A stretch of 18,216 nt of DNA. Origin: CAG-273 sp051891195 (GTDB lineage Bacteria; Bacillota; Clostridia; TANB77; CAG-508). A program made the translations under genes and the position numbers. The notes beneath the pieces are model-generated. The model saw nothing but the letters and a program-made list of their open reading frames with translations, did no database searches and was not told the DNA's origin. The stretch covers positions 1-18,216 of the forward strand of contig JBJFEZ010000009.1 of NCBI GenBank assembly GCA_051891195.1, written 5' to 3'. Shown piece by piece: positions 1 through 6,494 of this stretch (its first letter is position 1; each line of letters starts with the position of its first letter).

Positions 1-80
1 TTAAATATGGGGAGAACATTGCTCTTATGCTTTAAAAATATACCCAATATTACAATTATATTACAAAATATAAAAATGTA

Positions 81-109
81 TTTACTTTTTAGTTTAAGTA
101 TAGTAATAT
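81..109 (+). promoter_or_regulatory. Predicted sigma-A promoter of the pilin-like gene
   Basis: A TTTACT -35 element (81-86) and a TAATAT -10 element (104-109) are separated by 17 bases. Transcription would begin near 116, giving a leader of about 30 bases that contains the AAGGAGG ribosome-binding site at 128-134. Bases 1-80 are AT-rich and show no gene. Confidence 0.5.
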
Positions 110-144
110 AAGCTTAAGAAAAAAACTAAGGAGGAAAAAAGAGA

Positions 145-522
145 ATGACAAAAGAAAAACAAAATAGTAAAGGTATAACCCTAATAGCGCTTGTAGTAAC
201 TATAGTGGTGCTACTAATTTTAGCAGGAATAACCATAACAGCCCTATTTGGAGAAAATGGATTAATAGAAAGAGCAAAAATAGCAGACAAAAAAACAGCA
301 GAAGGTGCACAAAACGATATATCAGCAATAAAAGGATTAGATGCACAAGTAGATGCAATAATAACAGGAAAAGAAACAATAGAAAGTTTAATGGCAAGAG
401 CATCAAACCAAAATGAAACTGTATTAGATAAATATGGAAATAAAATAAGAGTGCCAGCAGGATTTAAAATATTAGCACACGGAACACGGAAGTGGAAATC
501 ATATAGTAGAATATACCTATGA
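145..522 (+). CDS. Pilin-like N-terminal part of a surface protein (5' part of a frameshifted gene)
   Basis: The product opens with a short polar leader and then one hydrophobic segment (residues 9-34, GITLIALVVTIVVLLILAG), followed by FGENGLIERAKIAD. This matches the prepilin-like N-terminal helix common in clostridial surface proteins. The prepilin-peptidase site would be the Gly before ITLIA; the Glu usual at mature position 5 of type IV pilins is replaced by Ala. The start is set by AAGGAGG 10 bases upstream. The frame closes at 522, but protein-like sequence continues in the next frame from about 488: removing C487 gives GTGSGNHIVEYTYDKEGG and joins directly to the next open frame. The intact gene would run 145-1429 (about 427 residues). 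Residues after about 114 as translated here are therefore out of frame. The protein is probably a membrane-anchored or pseudopilus-associated display protein. Confidence 0.75.
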   Translation: MTKEKQNSKGITLIALVVTIVVLLILAGITITALFGENGLIERAKIADKKTAEGAQNDISAIKGLDAQVDAIITGKETIESLMARASNQNETVLDKYGNKIRVPAGFKILAHGTRKWKSYSRIYL

Positions 523-556
523 TAAAGAAGGTGGAGTATCAACCAATATACCAGTA

Positions 557-1429
557 GTGCAAGACGGAATAGTAATACAAAATGAAACAGATTTAAATGA
601 ATTTGTATGGGTGCCAGTAGGAGAAATAAAAAATGATGCAGTAGAAAATACAACTAATAAAACAACAATAACATTAGGAAGATATGAAGACTTTACAGTA
701 GCAGCAAATGGAACATTACCAACACCAGCACAAACAGCAAGTAAAACAGCTTATGATACACCAACACTAATAAGTTCTTACTATATTGAAATATCAAGTA
801 GCTTTGCAGGAGGAACATTTGGAGGTAAGACATATAAAGCAGCAAGTAGTTACGGAAATACAAAAGTGCTTAATTTGCAAGAATGGATAAGTACAAGTTT
901 AGATAATGGAGGATATTATATAGCAAGATATGAAGCAAGTAAAAAAGGAGAAAAGGCAGCCTCAAAAGCAACAACGGTAGATTCAGCAACAAGTAATGAT
1001 GCAACAATAACAGATGGAATGCTATGGAATAATATAACACAACCAAATGCAGCTATAGCTGCTAAGGCAATGTACCCATATTCAAGTACTGCAAAATATT
1101 ATAGTGATTTAATAAATGATTATGCTTGGGATACAGCTATAATATTTATAGAAGCATATTCAGATGCAACTTATGCAACAAAAAAAGCAAATGATATAAA
1201 CACTAATATAGCTAAAGCAGGAGAAAATGAAGATAAAAAATGTAACATACAAGATATGGCAGGAAATGTTTTAGAATGGTCAACAGAAACCTATACGGAT
1301 TCCAACACTCCTTGTACTAGCAGGGGAGGTTACTACAACAGCAACTTCACGACTTCACGCAGGTCCGCCAACTTTGCGACTCTCAGCCGCTACCACACTT
1401 CGTTTAGAGGCTCACTTTGTGTAAAGTAG
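557..1429 (+). CDS. Formylglycine-generating-enzyme-like (SUMF1/C-type-lectin fold) domain, probable DGR target protein (3' part of a frameshifted gene)
   Basis: This frame holds the C-terminal part of the gene that begins at 145; true coding sequence probably resumes at 488, upstream of this internal ATG. No ribosome-binding site precedes 557. Recognisable FGE-sulfatase-type motifs occur in order: NEFVWVPVGEI near the start, GGYYIARYEAS in the middle, DMAGNVLEWS and then a Gly-Gly-Tyr-Tyr segment near the end. This fold is a common scaffold for proteins diversified by DGRs. It is often used for ligand binding rather than for catalysis. Codons are A-ending and AT-rich up to about 1290, then switch abruptly to C- and G-ending codons through the stop. 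By my count G+C is 33 of 60 bases in 1321-1380 against 18 of 60 in 1201-1260. The last residues, FRGSLCVK, are the expected conserved strand after the variable surface. Confidence 0.8.
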   Translation: MQDGIVIQNETDLNEFVWVPVGEIKNDAVENTTNKTTITLGRYEDFTVAANGTLPTPAQTASKTAYDTPTLISSYYIEISSSFAGGTFGGKTYKAASSYGNTKVLNLQEWISTSLDNGGYYIARYEASKKGEKAASKATTVDSATSNDATITDGMLWNNITQPNAAIAAKAMYPYSSTAKYYSDLINDYAWDTAIIFIEAYSDATYATKKANDINTNIAKAGENEDKKCNIQDMAGNVLEWSTETYTDSNTPCTSRGGYYNSNFTTSRRSANFATLSRYHTSFRGSLCVK

Positions 1430-1440
1430 CCCTGAGTCCT
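1291..1440 (+). other. Probable DGR variable region (VR) at the 3' end of the FGE-like gene
   Basis: In the last 45 or so codons many codons have the NNC or NNT form (TAC TAC AAC AGC AAC TTC, then AGC CGC TAC CAC ACT), interspersed with fixed Gly, Arg and Ser codons. This is what adenine-specific mutagenesis of AAC/AAT-rich template codons produces. The block ends with a conserved, more GC-rich stretch running across the stop codon (TAGCCCTGAGTCCTG), the place where the initiation-of-mutagenic-homing site lies in known DGRs. No template repeat, reverse transcriptase or Avd gene is visible in this window, so they would have to act from elsewhere. The boundaries are approximate. Confidence 0.65.
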
Positions 1441-1585
1441 GTAGGTGATGAACTAAAAGAAGAAAATATAATAGGAAGTTTTGCTAAATTGGTTTAAAGA
1501 AGTTAATTTACGATTAGATTATATTTGCTTTACTTTAAATAGAGTTTACTTTGTTAATTAGCTTACATAAAAAAATAAAAAAAAT

Positions 1586-1618
1586 AAATGGTAAAAGTTT
1601 TGACTTTTACCATTTTTT
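1586..1618 (+). terminator. Rho-independent terminator downstream of the FGE-like gene
   Basis: A 12-base-pair stem (1586-1597 with 1604-1615, AAATGGTAAAAG) with a TTTTGA loop is followed by a T run. The interval 1430-1585 between the stop codon and this hairpin contains no convincing gene. The right half of the hairpin overlaps the promoter of the next gene. Confidence 0.8.
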
Positions 1619-1628
1619 GTAGTATAAT
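1600..1628 (+). promoter_or_regulatory. Predicted sigma-A promoter of the CarD-family gene
   Basis: TTGACT (1600-1605) and TATAAT (1623-1628) are separated by 17 bases. The -35 element lies in the loop and right arm of the preceding terminator hairpin. Transcription would start near 1635, leaving a leader of about 74 bases before the AAAGGAGA ribosome-binding site. Confidence 0.8.
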
Positions 1629-1708
1629 AGAAGTGCGGTTGAAGAAGAGCCTAAAAACCTTTCTTAACTAGATATAAAATAAAAAATGCAATAGAAAGGA
1701 GATTTTAA

Positions 1709-2281
1709 ATGTTTAATGTAGGTGACAAAATTGTATATCCAATGCACGGAGCAGGTACTATAGATGCTATAGAAGAAAAAAACATTTTAGGAGAAAATCA
1801 AGCTTATTACATAATAAAAATGCCAGGAGAAGTTAAAGTAATGGTTCCAACAACTAAAGCAGAACAAATAGGTGTTAGAAACGTAATAGGAAAAGAAGAA
1901 GCAGAAAAAGTTATTTCTATTTTGGGAGAAGACGAAACAGAAATGTCTCAAAATTGGAATAAAAGATATAGAGATAATATGGAAAAAATGAAAAGTGGAA
2001 ATATATATGAGGTAGCAGATGTAGTAAGAAACCTAAGCTTTAAGCAAAAAGAAAAAGGTCTATCTACAAGCGAAAAGAAAATGCTTTCTAATGCAAAACA
2101 AATTTTAATTAGTGAACTTGTTTTAGCTGAACATGCGTCACAAGATGAAGTAGAGGAATTAGTTGAAAACAAAATAAATGTATCATTCAATGAGTGTAAA
2201 TCAGCTAACGAAGAAATTGACTTTAATACTAGTGCTGTAAATAAATTTATACCTTTTGAAGACAACAATGATATTTTATAA
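1709..2281 (+). CDS. carD: CarD/CdnL family transcriptional regulator
   Basis: The 190-residue product has an N-terminal CarD/TRCF RNA-polymerase-interacting domain (residues about 1-65): FNVGDKIVYPMHGAGTIDAI is the classic opening, followed by YYIIKMPGEVKVMVPTTKAE. The remaining residues form the helical DNA-binding domain typical of CdnL proteins (WNKRYRDNMEKMKSG, VVRNLSFKQKEKGLSTSEKKML). Members bind the RNA polymerase beta subunit and stabilise the open promoter complex, mostly at housekeeping and rRNA promoters. The related module inside Mfd at about 9620-9790 of this window (GDIVVHQTHGIGQFIGV) provides an internal comparison. The tail after about residue 165 is acidic and not family-specific. 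The gene has its own promoter and terminator, so it is probably monocistronic. The start is fixed by AAAGGAGA just upstream. Confidence 0.92.
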   Translation: MFNVGDKIVYPMHGAGTIDAIEEKNILGENQAYYIIKMPGEVKVMVPTTKAEQIGVRNVIGKEEAEKVISILGEDETEMSQNWNKRYRDNMEKMKSGNIYEVADVVRNLSFKQKEKGLSTSEKKMLSNAKQILISELVLAEHASQDEVEELVENKINVSFNECKSANEEIDFNTSAVNKFIPFEDNNDIL

Positions 2282-2296
2282 ATCTTATACATAAAA

Positions 2297-2336
2297 CAAA
2301 AGCAAAAAGGCGATTTAACTCGTCTTTTTGTTTTGC
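2297..2336 (+). terminator. Rho-independent terminator after carD
   Basis: A long stem pairs 2297-2313 (CAAAAGCAAAAAGGCGA) with 2320-2335 (TCGTCTTTTTGTTTTG), with one bulge and a TTTAAC loop. The T-rich right arm resembles a termination tract. Confidence 0.7.
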
Positions 2337-2421
2337 AGTTTAAAAGCTGTCACATTATGTAGAAGGATTTATCAACTTTATGTCGAATAATATAAATAGT
2401 ATTTAGAAAGGTAAGTATAAA

Positions 2422-4212
2422 TTGGTAAGATATAGTGATGAATTAATTGAAGAAATTAAGTCAAGTAATGATATTGTTGATGTAATATCGGGATATGTTA
2501 CATTAAAAAGAAGTGGGAGAAACTTTTTTGGATTATGTCCATTTCATAAAGAAAAATCTCCTTCTTTTGCTGTTTCACCAGATAAGCAAATATTTCATTG
2601 CTTTGGCTGTGGCGCAGGTGGAAATGTAATTCATTTTATATCAAAAATAGAAGGATTAGATTTCAAGGATACTTTAGAAGTGTTAGCCAATAGAGCAAAC
2701 ATAGAACTTCCAACCTTAGATAATTATGAAGATGACAAAACAGCTAAACTAAAACAAAAAGTATATGAAATTAATAAAATTGCAGCAGAATTTTATCACC
2801 AAAATTTATACAAAGACACCTCTAAAATAGCACAAGAATACATAAAAAAAAGAAAGTTAGACAACAAAACTTTAAAGGCATTTTTAATAGGGTATTCAGG
2901 AAACTTTAATGAGCTATATTTATTATTAAAACAAAAGGGTTTTACTATAGAAGAAATGCTAGCTTCTAGCTTAATTAAAAAAACACAAGATGGTGCATAT
3001 ATGGACAGTTTTCGTAAAAGAATAATGTTCCCTATATTAGACACTAGAGAAAGAGTTATAGCTTTTGGTGGTAGAGTATTAGATGATAGTAAACCAAAAT
3101 ATATAAATTCACCCGAAAATATTGTTTACAGTAAAGGAAGAAATTTATTTGGACTTAATGTAGCTAAAAAATATGATACTAAAAAAATGATTATAGTTGA
3201 AGGATATATGGATGCAATTTCTCTTTACCAAAGAGGAATTACAAATGTAGTAGCAGCTTTAGGAACTGCTATGACAGAAGCTCAAGGAAGACTACTAAGA
3301 AGACATAGTGAGCAAGTAATTTTAGGATATGATGCAGATGGAGCAGGACAAGCAGCAATATTAAGAGGCATGGAAATTTTACAAAATCTAGGTTGTGATA
3401 TACGTGTTTTACAAATTGAAGGGGCAAAAGACCCAGATGAATATGTACTAAAATATGGACCAGAAAGATTTCAAAAATGTGTAGATAATGCAATTTCTTT
3501 AGTAGAATTTAAAGTTAAGGTTCTAAAAAAAGAATTAGATATAGAAAATGTAAATGATAAAATTAAATTTTTAAATGAAATTGCTAAAATATTAGCAAAA
3601 GTAACAAACCAAATGGAAAGAGAAATATACATTAGTAAACTTTCAAGAGAATATAAAATTTCAAAAGAGGCAATATATTCAGAAGTAAATAAAATTATGT
3701 ATAGCAATAATCAGGGAAGCAAAAAGTTAGAAAAAAAAGTAGTTACAATGGAACCAAAAGAAGACAAAAAAAGTGAAATTTCTGAAGCTGTTCTAAAAAG
3801 GGAAAATTTAGTAATATATTTACTTATTAATGAATATGAAAAATCTTATGAAAGAATAAAAAATACAATTACATTAGATGAATTTCAAAATGAACAAAAT
3901 AAACAAATTTTAAAAAAAATGTATGAACAACTAGAAAAAGGAAATATTAGTACTAATCAAATTTTAGATTGGTTTGAAGATGAAAATATTATAAGTCATA
4001 TTACAGAAATTATGGCATATGATTTTGAAATTGTAGATGTAGAAAAAGCAATAGAAGACTTAATTAGTACATATGAAAAAGAAAAATTAGTAAATAAAAG
4101 AAATAAAATACTAAAACAATTAGAAGATACATCTAATTTTAATACAGATGAAATAAAGCTGTTAGAAAATGAATTAAATAGCATAATACTAAAATTAGCT
4201 AAAATTAAATAG
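2422..4212 (+). CDS. dnaG: DNA primase DnaG
   Basis: DnaG makes RNA primers for Okazaki fragments and for restart at the replication fork. The 596-residue product has the full bacterial order. An N-terminal CHC2 zinc-binding domain has ligands C39, H42, C60 and C63 (CPFHKEKSPSF, FHCFGCGAGG). The catalytic core follows, with FGGRVLDDSKPKYINSPE and a TOPRIM fold with E260 (VEGYMDAISLYQRG) and the metal-binding D304 and D306 (GYDADGAGQAA). A helical C-terminal domain of about 170 residues would bind the replicative helicase. The start is TTG, supported by AGAAAGG about 11 bases upstream and by alignment with the usual primase N-terminus. It is followed after 10 bases by rpoD, the conserved macromolecular-synthesis operon arrangement. 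The region 2337-2421 has only a weak promoter candidate. Confidence 0.97.
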   Translation: MVRYSDELIEEIKSSNDIVDVISGYVTLKRSGRNFFGLCPFHKEKSPSFAVSPDKQIFHCFGCGAGGNVIHFISKIEGLDFKDTLEVLANRANIELPTLDNYEDDKTAKLKQKVYEINKIAAEFYHQNLYKDTSKIAQEYIKKRKLDNKTLKAFLIGYSGNFNELYLLLKQKGFTIEEMLASSLIKKTQDGAYMDSFRKRIMFPILDTRERVIAFGGRVLDDSKPKYINSPENIVYSKGRNLFGLNVAKKYDTKKMIIVEGYMDAISLYQRGITNVVAALGTAMTEAQGRLLRRHSEQVILGYDADGAGQAAILRGMEILQNLGCDIRVLQIEGAKDPDEYVLKYGPERFQKCVDNAISLVEFKVKVLKKELDIENVNDKIKFLNEIAKILAKVTNQMEREIYISKLSREYKISKEAIYSEVNKIMYSNNQGSKKLEKKVVTMEPKEDKKSEISEAVLKRENLVIYLLINEYEKSYERIKNTITLDEFQNEQNKQILKKMYEQLEKGNISTNQILDWFEDENIISHITEIMAYDFEIVDVEKAIEDLISTYEKEKLVNKRNKILKQLEDTSNFNTDEIKLLENELNSIILKLAKIK

Positions 4213-4222
4213 GAGGTTTAAA

Positions 4223-5464
4223 ATGAAAAAAACAGAAATAGATAAGCCACTAGAAGAAGAAAAAGTAGAAAAAAAGAAAACATCTAAAAAAGCAGAAAGT
4301 GATATAAAAGTAGAAAATAAAGCTTCTAATGATCAAGAAAATAAAAAAGAAGAAAAAACAAAAAATGTAAAAAAAATAGACGAAGCTAGCAAAGAAAAAG
4401 TAGAAAATATTATAAAAAAGGCTAAGCAAAATGGAAAAATTACCTATGGAGAATTGGCTAATGAATTAGAAGACACAGAACCAGAGCAAATAGATAAAGT
4501 ATTTGATGCATTTGAAGACTTAGGTGTAAGTATTTTAAAAGATGATGATATGGACATAGAACCAAACCTTGAAGACTTACAAGATGTGGAAAATATTAAA
4601 CTAGATGAAATTGACCTATCTAATATAGAAGGTGTTAGTCTTGATGACCCTGTTAGAATGTATTTGAGAGAAATTGGAAAAATTCCTTTATTAAACTATG
4701 AACAAGAGTTAGACTTAGCACAAAAAATTCTAGAAGGAAGTGAAGAAGCTAAGCAAAAGCTAACAGAATCTAACTTAAGACTAGTGGTTAGTATTGCTAA
4801 AAAATATTCTGGAAGAGGAATGTTATTTTTAGACCTAATTCAAGAAGGTAATATGGGACTAATAAAAGCAGTAGAAAAATTTGACTATACTAAAGGTTAT
4901 AAATTTAGTACTTATGCAACTTGGTGGATTAGACAAGCAATTACAAGGGCTATAGCAGACCAAGCAAGAACAATACGTATACCAGTCCATATGGTAGAGA
5001 CAATTAATAAACTAATACGTACATCAAGACATTTATTACAACAAAATGGACGTGAACCAACCCCAGAAGAAATTGCAGCAGAAATGGAAATACCAGTTGA
5101 AAAAGTAGTAGAAATTCAAAAAATAGCACAAGACCCAGTATCATTAGAAACTCCTATTGGAGAAGAAGACGATAGCCATTTAGAGGACTTTATTCAAGAT
5201 GAAGACAGTCCAGCACCACAAGATTCAGCAGCATATACTTTATTAAAAGAGCAATTAGATGAAGTAATGGAAACGCTAACACCAAGAGAAGCTAAAGTAT
5301 TAAAATTAAGATTTGGATTAGAAGATGGAAAAGCAAGAACTTTAGAAGAAGTTGGTAGGGAATTTATGGTTACTCGTGAGAGAATTAGACAAATTGAAGC
5401 AAAAGCTTTAAGAAAGTTAAGACATCCAAGTAGAAGCAAAAAATTAAGAGATTATATGAACTAA
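4223..5464 (+). CDS. rpoD: Housekeeping sigma factor RpoD/SigA
   Basis: This is the primary sigma-70 factor, which directs RNA polymerase to TTGACA/TATAAT promoters such as those throughout this window. The 413-residue product has a Lys/Glu-rich N-terminal extension (about 50 residues), then region 1.1 (residues about 55-105, KITYGELANELED). Region 1.2 follows (DPVRMYLREIGKIPLL), then region 2 with FLDLIQEGNMGLIKAVEKFD and the -10 recognition helix YKFSTYATWWIRQAI. Region 3 comes next, and region 4 carries the helix-turn-helix RTLEEVGREFMVTRERIRQIEAK without the second half missing. Length is normal for Bacillota. It lies directly behind dnaG with its own GGAGG ribosome-binding site and is presumably co-transcribed with it. 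The charged low-complexity N-terminus is the only unusual part. Confidence 0.97.
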   Translation: MKKTEIDKPLEEEKVEKKKTSKKAESDIKVENKASNDQENKKEEKTKNVKKIDEASKEKVENIIKKAKQNGKITYGELANELEDTEPEQIDKVFDAFEDLGVSILKDDDMDIEPNLEDLQDVENIKLDEIDLSNIEGVSLDDPVRMYLREIGKIPLLNYEQELDLAQKILEGSEEAKQKLTESNLRLVVSIAKKYSGRGMLFLDLIQEGNMGLIKAVEKFDYTKGYKFSTYATWWIRQAITRAIADQARTIRIPVHMVETINKLIRTSRHLLQQNGREPTPEEIAAEMEIPVEKVVEIQKIAQDPVSLETPIGEEDDSHLEDFIQDEDSPAPQDSAAYTLLKEQLDEVMETLTPREAKVLKLRFGLEDGKARTLEEVGREFMVTRERIRQIEAKALRKLRHPSRSKKLRDYMN

Positions 5465-5477
5465 TTCTTATAAAACC

Positions 5478-5506
5478 TTGATTTTTGTAGTGGTATATGG
5501 TATAAT
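5478..5506 (+). promoter_or_regulatory. Predicted sigma-A promoter of the 96-residue gene
   Basis: TTGATT (5478-5483) and TATAAT (5501-5506) are spaced by exactly 17 bases, starting 14 bases after the rpoD stop codon. Transcription would begin near 5513. Confidence 0.75.
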
Positions 5507-5539
5507 ATATATGTATTATGGAAATTAGCCATTAAAAAT

Positions 5540-5572
5540 GGAGGTGAATATTCTTAAAATTTAAGTTTTAAG
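5540..5572 (+). promoter_or_regulatory. Distant ribosome-binding site followed by a hairpin
   Basis: A strong GGAGGTGA (5540-5547) sits 36 bases upstream of the only plausible start codon (5581), too far for normal initiation. Between them is a perfect 7-base-pair hairpin (CTTAAAA 5553-5559 with TTTTAAG 5566-5572). Folding it would shorten the effective distance to about 16 bases. No nearer strong ribosome-binding site is visible. Confidence 0.4.
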
Positions 5573-5580
5573 AAATAAAT

Positions 5581-5871
5581 ATGAGTTTAAAAGAAAGAAT
5601 AAGTCATTTTTGGAATGTAACTTTAGGAGTAGATATTCCAGAACAAGAAGATATAGAAACAAGTAGCAATCCTGAATTAGCAGAATTAAAAGAATCTCTA
5701 GAAAGAGTAAAAGCACTTGAAGAAAAAGCTACAAGCAAACATAATAATGGTGGTAAAAAAGGCGGAAAAGGAAATTCTAAAGTAGTAGAAACTGTAACTA
5801 TTGACCCTAGAGAAGTATTAAAAGTATCTGAAATGAAGAAAGAAAATGCAAGTAAGGATATGGAAAGATAA
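5581..5871 (+). CDS. Hypothetical small hydrophilic protein
   Basis: I do not recognise this 96-residue protein. It starts MSLKERISHFWNVTLGVD, then has an acidic stretch (EQEDIETSSNPELAELKESLERVKALEEKA) likely to be helical or coiled-coil. A Gly/Lys-rich linker (HNNGGKKGGKGNSK) and a charged C-terminus containing VETVTIDPREVLKV follow. It has no membrane segment and no Cys. Codon use matches its neighbours. The gene is bracketed by its own strong promoter and a terminator, and an unusually placed ribosome-binding site precedes it. This suggests it is really expressed, perhaps under translational control. Its position between rpoD and a tRNA gene gives no functional clue. Confidence 0.7.
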   Translation: MSLKERISHFWNVTLGVDIPEQEDIETSSNPELAELKESLERVKALEEKATSKHNNGGKKGGKGNSKVVETVTIDPREVLKVSEMKKENASKDMER

Positions 5872-5875
5872 TAAA

Positions 5876-5914
5876 TAAAAGAAAAAGTTAAATTTTCTTT
5901 AGCTTTTTCTTTTA
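5876..5914 (+). terminator. Terminator after the 96-residue gene
   Basis: A 12-base-pair stem pairs 5876-5887 (TAAAAGAAAAAG) with 5903-5914 (CTTTTTCTTTTA). It is AT-rich but perfect and sits 5 bases after the stop codon. Confidence 0.6.
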
Positions 5915-5920
5915 TGTCTA

Positions 5921-5949
5921 TTGACAAAATTTAAAACAGATATTATAAT
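5921..5949 (+). promoter_or_regulatory. Consensus sigma-A promoter of the tRNA gene
   Basis: A perfect TTGACA (5921-5926) and a perfect TATAAT (5944-5949) are separated by 17 bases, ending 26 bases before the tRNA. This is the best promoter match in the window, as expected for a stable RNA gene. Confidence 0.9.
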
Positions 5950-5975
5950 ATAAATCACGTTAAGAAATTAAATAT

Positions 5976-6052
5976 GGCGAGGTAGCTCAGTTGGCTAGAG
6001 CAATCGGTTCATACCCGGCAGGTCGTGAGTTCGAATCTCACCCTCGCTACCA
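5976..6052 (+). tRNA. tRNA-Met (anticodon CAT), elongator type
   Basis: A complete 77-base cloverleaf is visible. The acceptor stem is GGCGAGG with CCTCGCT, the D arm is GCTC/GAGC, the anticodon loop is TTCATAC with anticodon CAT, the T arm is GTGAG-TTCGAAT-CTCAC, and CCA is encoded. The sequence resembles clostridial elongator tRNA-Met. It lacks the three G-C pairs ending the anticodon stem that mark initiator tRNA. A tRNA-Ile whose CAT anticodon is modified with lysidine is a less likely alternative. The first pair is G-T and the first anticodon-stem pair is A-C, both minor irregularities. Confidence 0.93.
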
Positions 6053-6093
6053 TTAATGAATTTGTTCGAACTAAAACGAATAGATGGATATGG

Positions 6094-6121
6094 AAATCAA
6101 TCAGAAATGGTTGATTTTTTT
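6094..6121 (+). terminator. Terminator of the tRNA-Met transcript
   Basis: AAATCAA (6094-6100) pairs with TTGATTT (6111-6117) around a 10-base loop and runs into a T tract ending at 6121. Confidence 0.65.
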
Positions 6122-6165
6122 GTTTGCATTTATAAAGCTTTTTAGAAAAATTTTCCAATGTTCGC

Positions 6166-6194
6166 TTGATTTTACTATAACTAGTATATATAAT
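6166..6194 (+). promoter_or_regulatory. Predicted promoter of the small hydrophobic-peptide gene
   Basis: TTGATT (6166-6171) and TATAAT (6189-6194) are separated by 17 bases. Transcription would start near 6201, giving a 60-base leader with the 13-base inverted repeat and the AGGAGGG ribosome-binding site. Confidence 0.75.
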
Positions 6195-6260
6195 ATCAAA
6201 AGAAGATGAGCAAAACAGAGTGTGGCGTGTCGCTTTACTTATGAAAGGAGGGCGGTGCGT

Positions 6261-6413
6261 ATGTTATTAGAACAAGTTTATTTACTTTTTATATACATAC
6301 TTATATTTGAACTTGCAATAGTAACTGTTGTCACTATTGCCTTATTTGCACTACTTGTAGTTGCAGTAAGAAAATTAGACAGCAAAAAAAACACATCTCT
6401 GCTTGGCCGTTAG
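6261..6413 (+). CDS. Small hydrophobic peptide, putative holin-like type I toxin
   Basis: The 50-residue product has an acidic first segment (MLLEQVYLLF), one or two hydrophobic segments (residues about 5-36, including LAIVTVVTIALFALLVVAV) and a basic tail RKLDSKKNTSLLGR. This resembles the small holin-like toxins of type I TA loci in Bacillota (the TxpA/BsrG/Hol_Tox type), although sequence identity to a named family cannot be verified here. The ATG at 6261 is preferred over an upstream in-frame start because AAAGGAGGG lies just before it. The stop codon falls in the loop of the terminator. A predicted antisense RNA with its own strong promoter runs towards it and overlaps its 3' end, which strongly supports the type I TA reading. 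An alternative is an ordinary small membrane peptide with an unrelated antisense RNA. Confidence 0.7.
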   Translation: MLLEQVYLLFIYILIFELAIVTVVTIALFALLVVAVRKLDSKKNTSLLGR

Positions 6414-6426
6414 AGATGTTGTTTTT
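6383..6426. terminator. Bidirectional terminator between convergent transcripts
   Basis: CATCTCT (6394-6400) pairs with AGAGATG (6412-6418), extended by flanking A-T pairs around one bulge. It is followed by TTGTTTTT on the plus strand and by TGTTTTTTTT on the minus strand. It can therefore end both the peptide mRNA and the antisense RNA. Confidence 0.8.
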
Positions 6427-6488
6427 AAAAATTTTTTAAAAATATAATTTCTTGCGACACGCCACATTTCTGTGGTGTCTCACCTTCT
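6385..6488 (-). ncRNA. Predicted antisense RNA (candidate antitoxin) of about 100 nt
   Basis: The minus-strand transcript would start near 6488 from the promoter at 6495-6523 and end at the shared terminator. Its 5' part forms a hairpin with a GAAA loop (GACACCACA pairing with TGTGGCGTGTC across the loop). Its 3' end is fully complementary to the last 40 or so bases of the peptide mRNA. Its 5' part can also pair with the mRNA leader just upstream of the ribosome-binding site. The same layout is known from txpA/RatA, bsrG/SR4 and fst/RNA II. Ends are inferred, not measured. Confidence 0.6.
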
Positions 6489-6494
6489 ATAATT

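Larger units (their letters stand above)
6221..6466. repeat. 13-base inverted repeat bracketing the small-peptide locus
   Basis: TGTGGCGTGTCGC at 6221-6233 is repeated perfectly, inverted, at 6454-6466. The first copy lies in the leader of the plus-strand peptide mRNA. The second lies in the first part of the predicted minus-strand antisense RNA. Next to the second copy, 6471-6479 (TGTGGTGTC) is a shorter direct copy of 6221-6231. The minus RNA therefore contains GACACCACA, complementary to the mRNA leader except for two bulged bases. Confidence 0.75.

Noticed and set aside
126..653. Long minus-strand frames opposite the pilin-like gene
   Set aside because: They are low-complexity Leu/Phe/His translations opposite A-rich coding sequence and have no ribosome-binding site. 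The plus-strand reading has clear family motifs.
5976..6052. Initiator tRNA-fMet
   Set aside because: The 1-72 pair is G-T rather than the initiator mismatch, and the anticodon stem does not end in three G-C pairs on the 5' side. It matches elongator tRNA-Met better.
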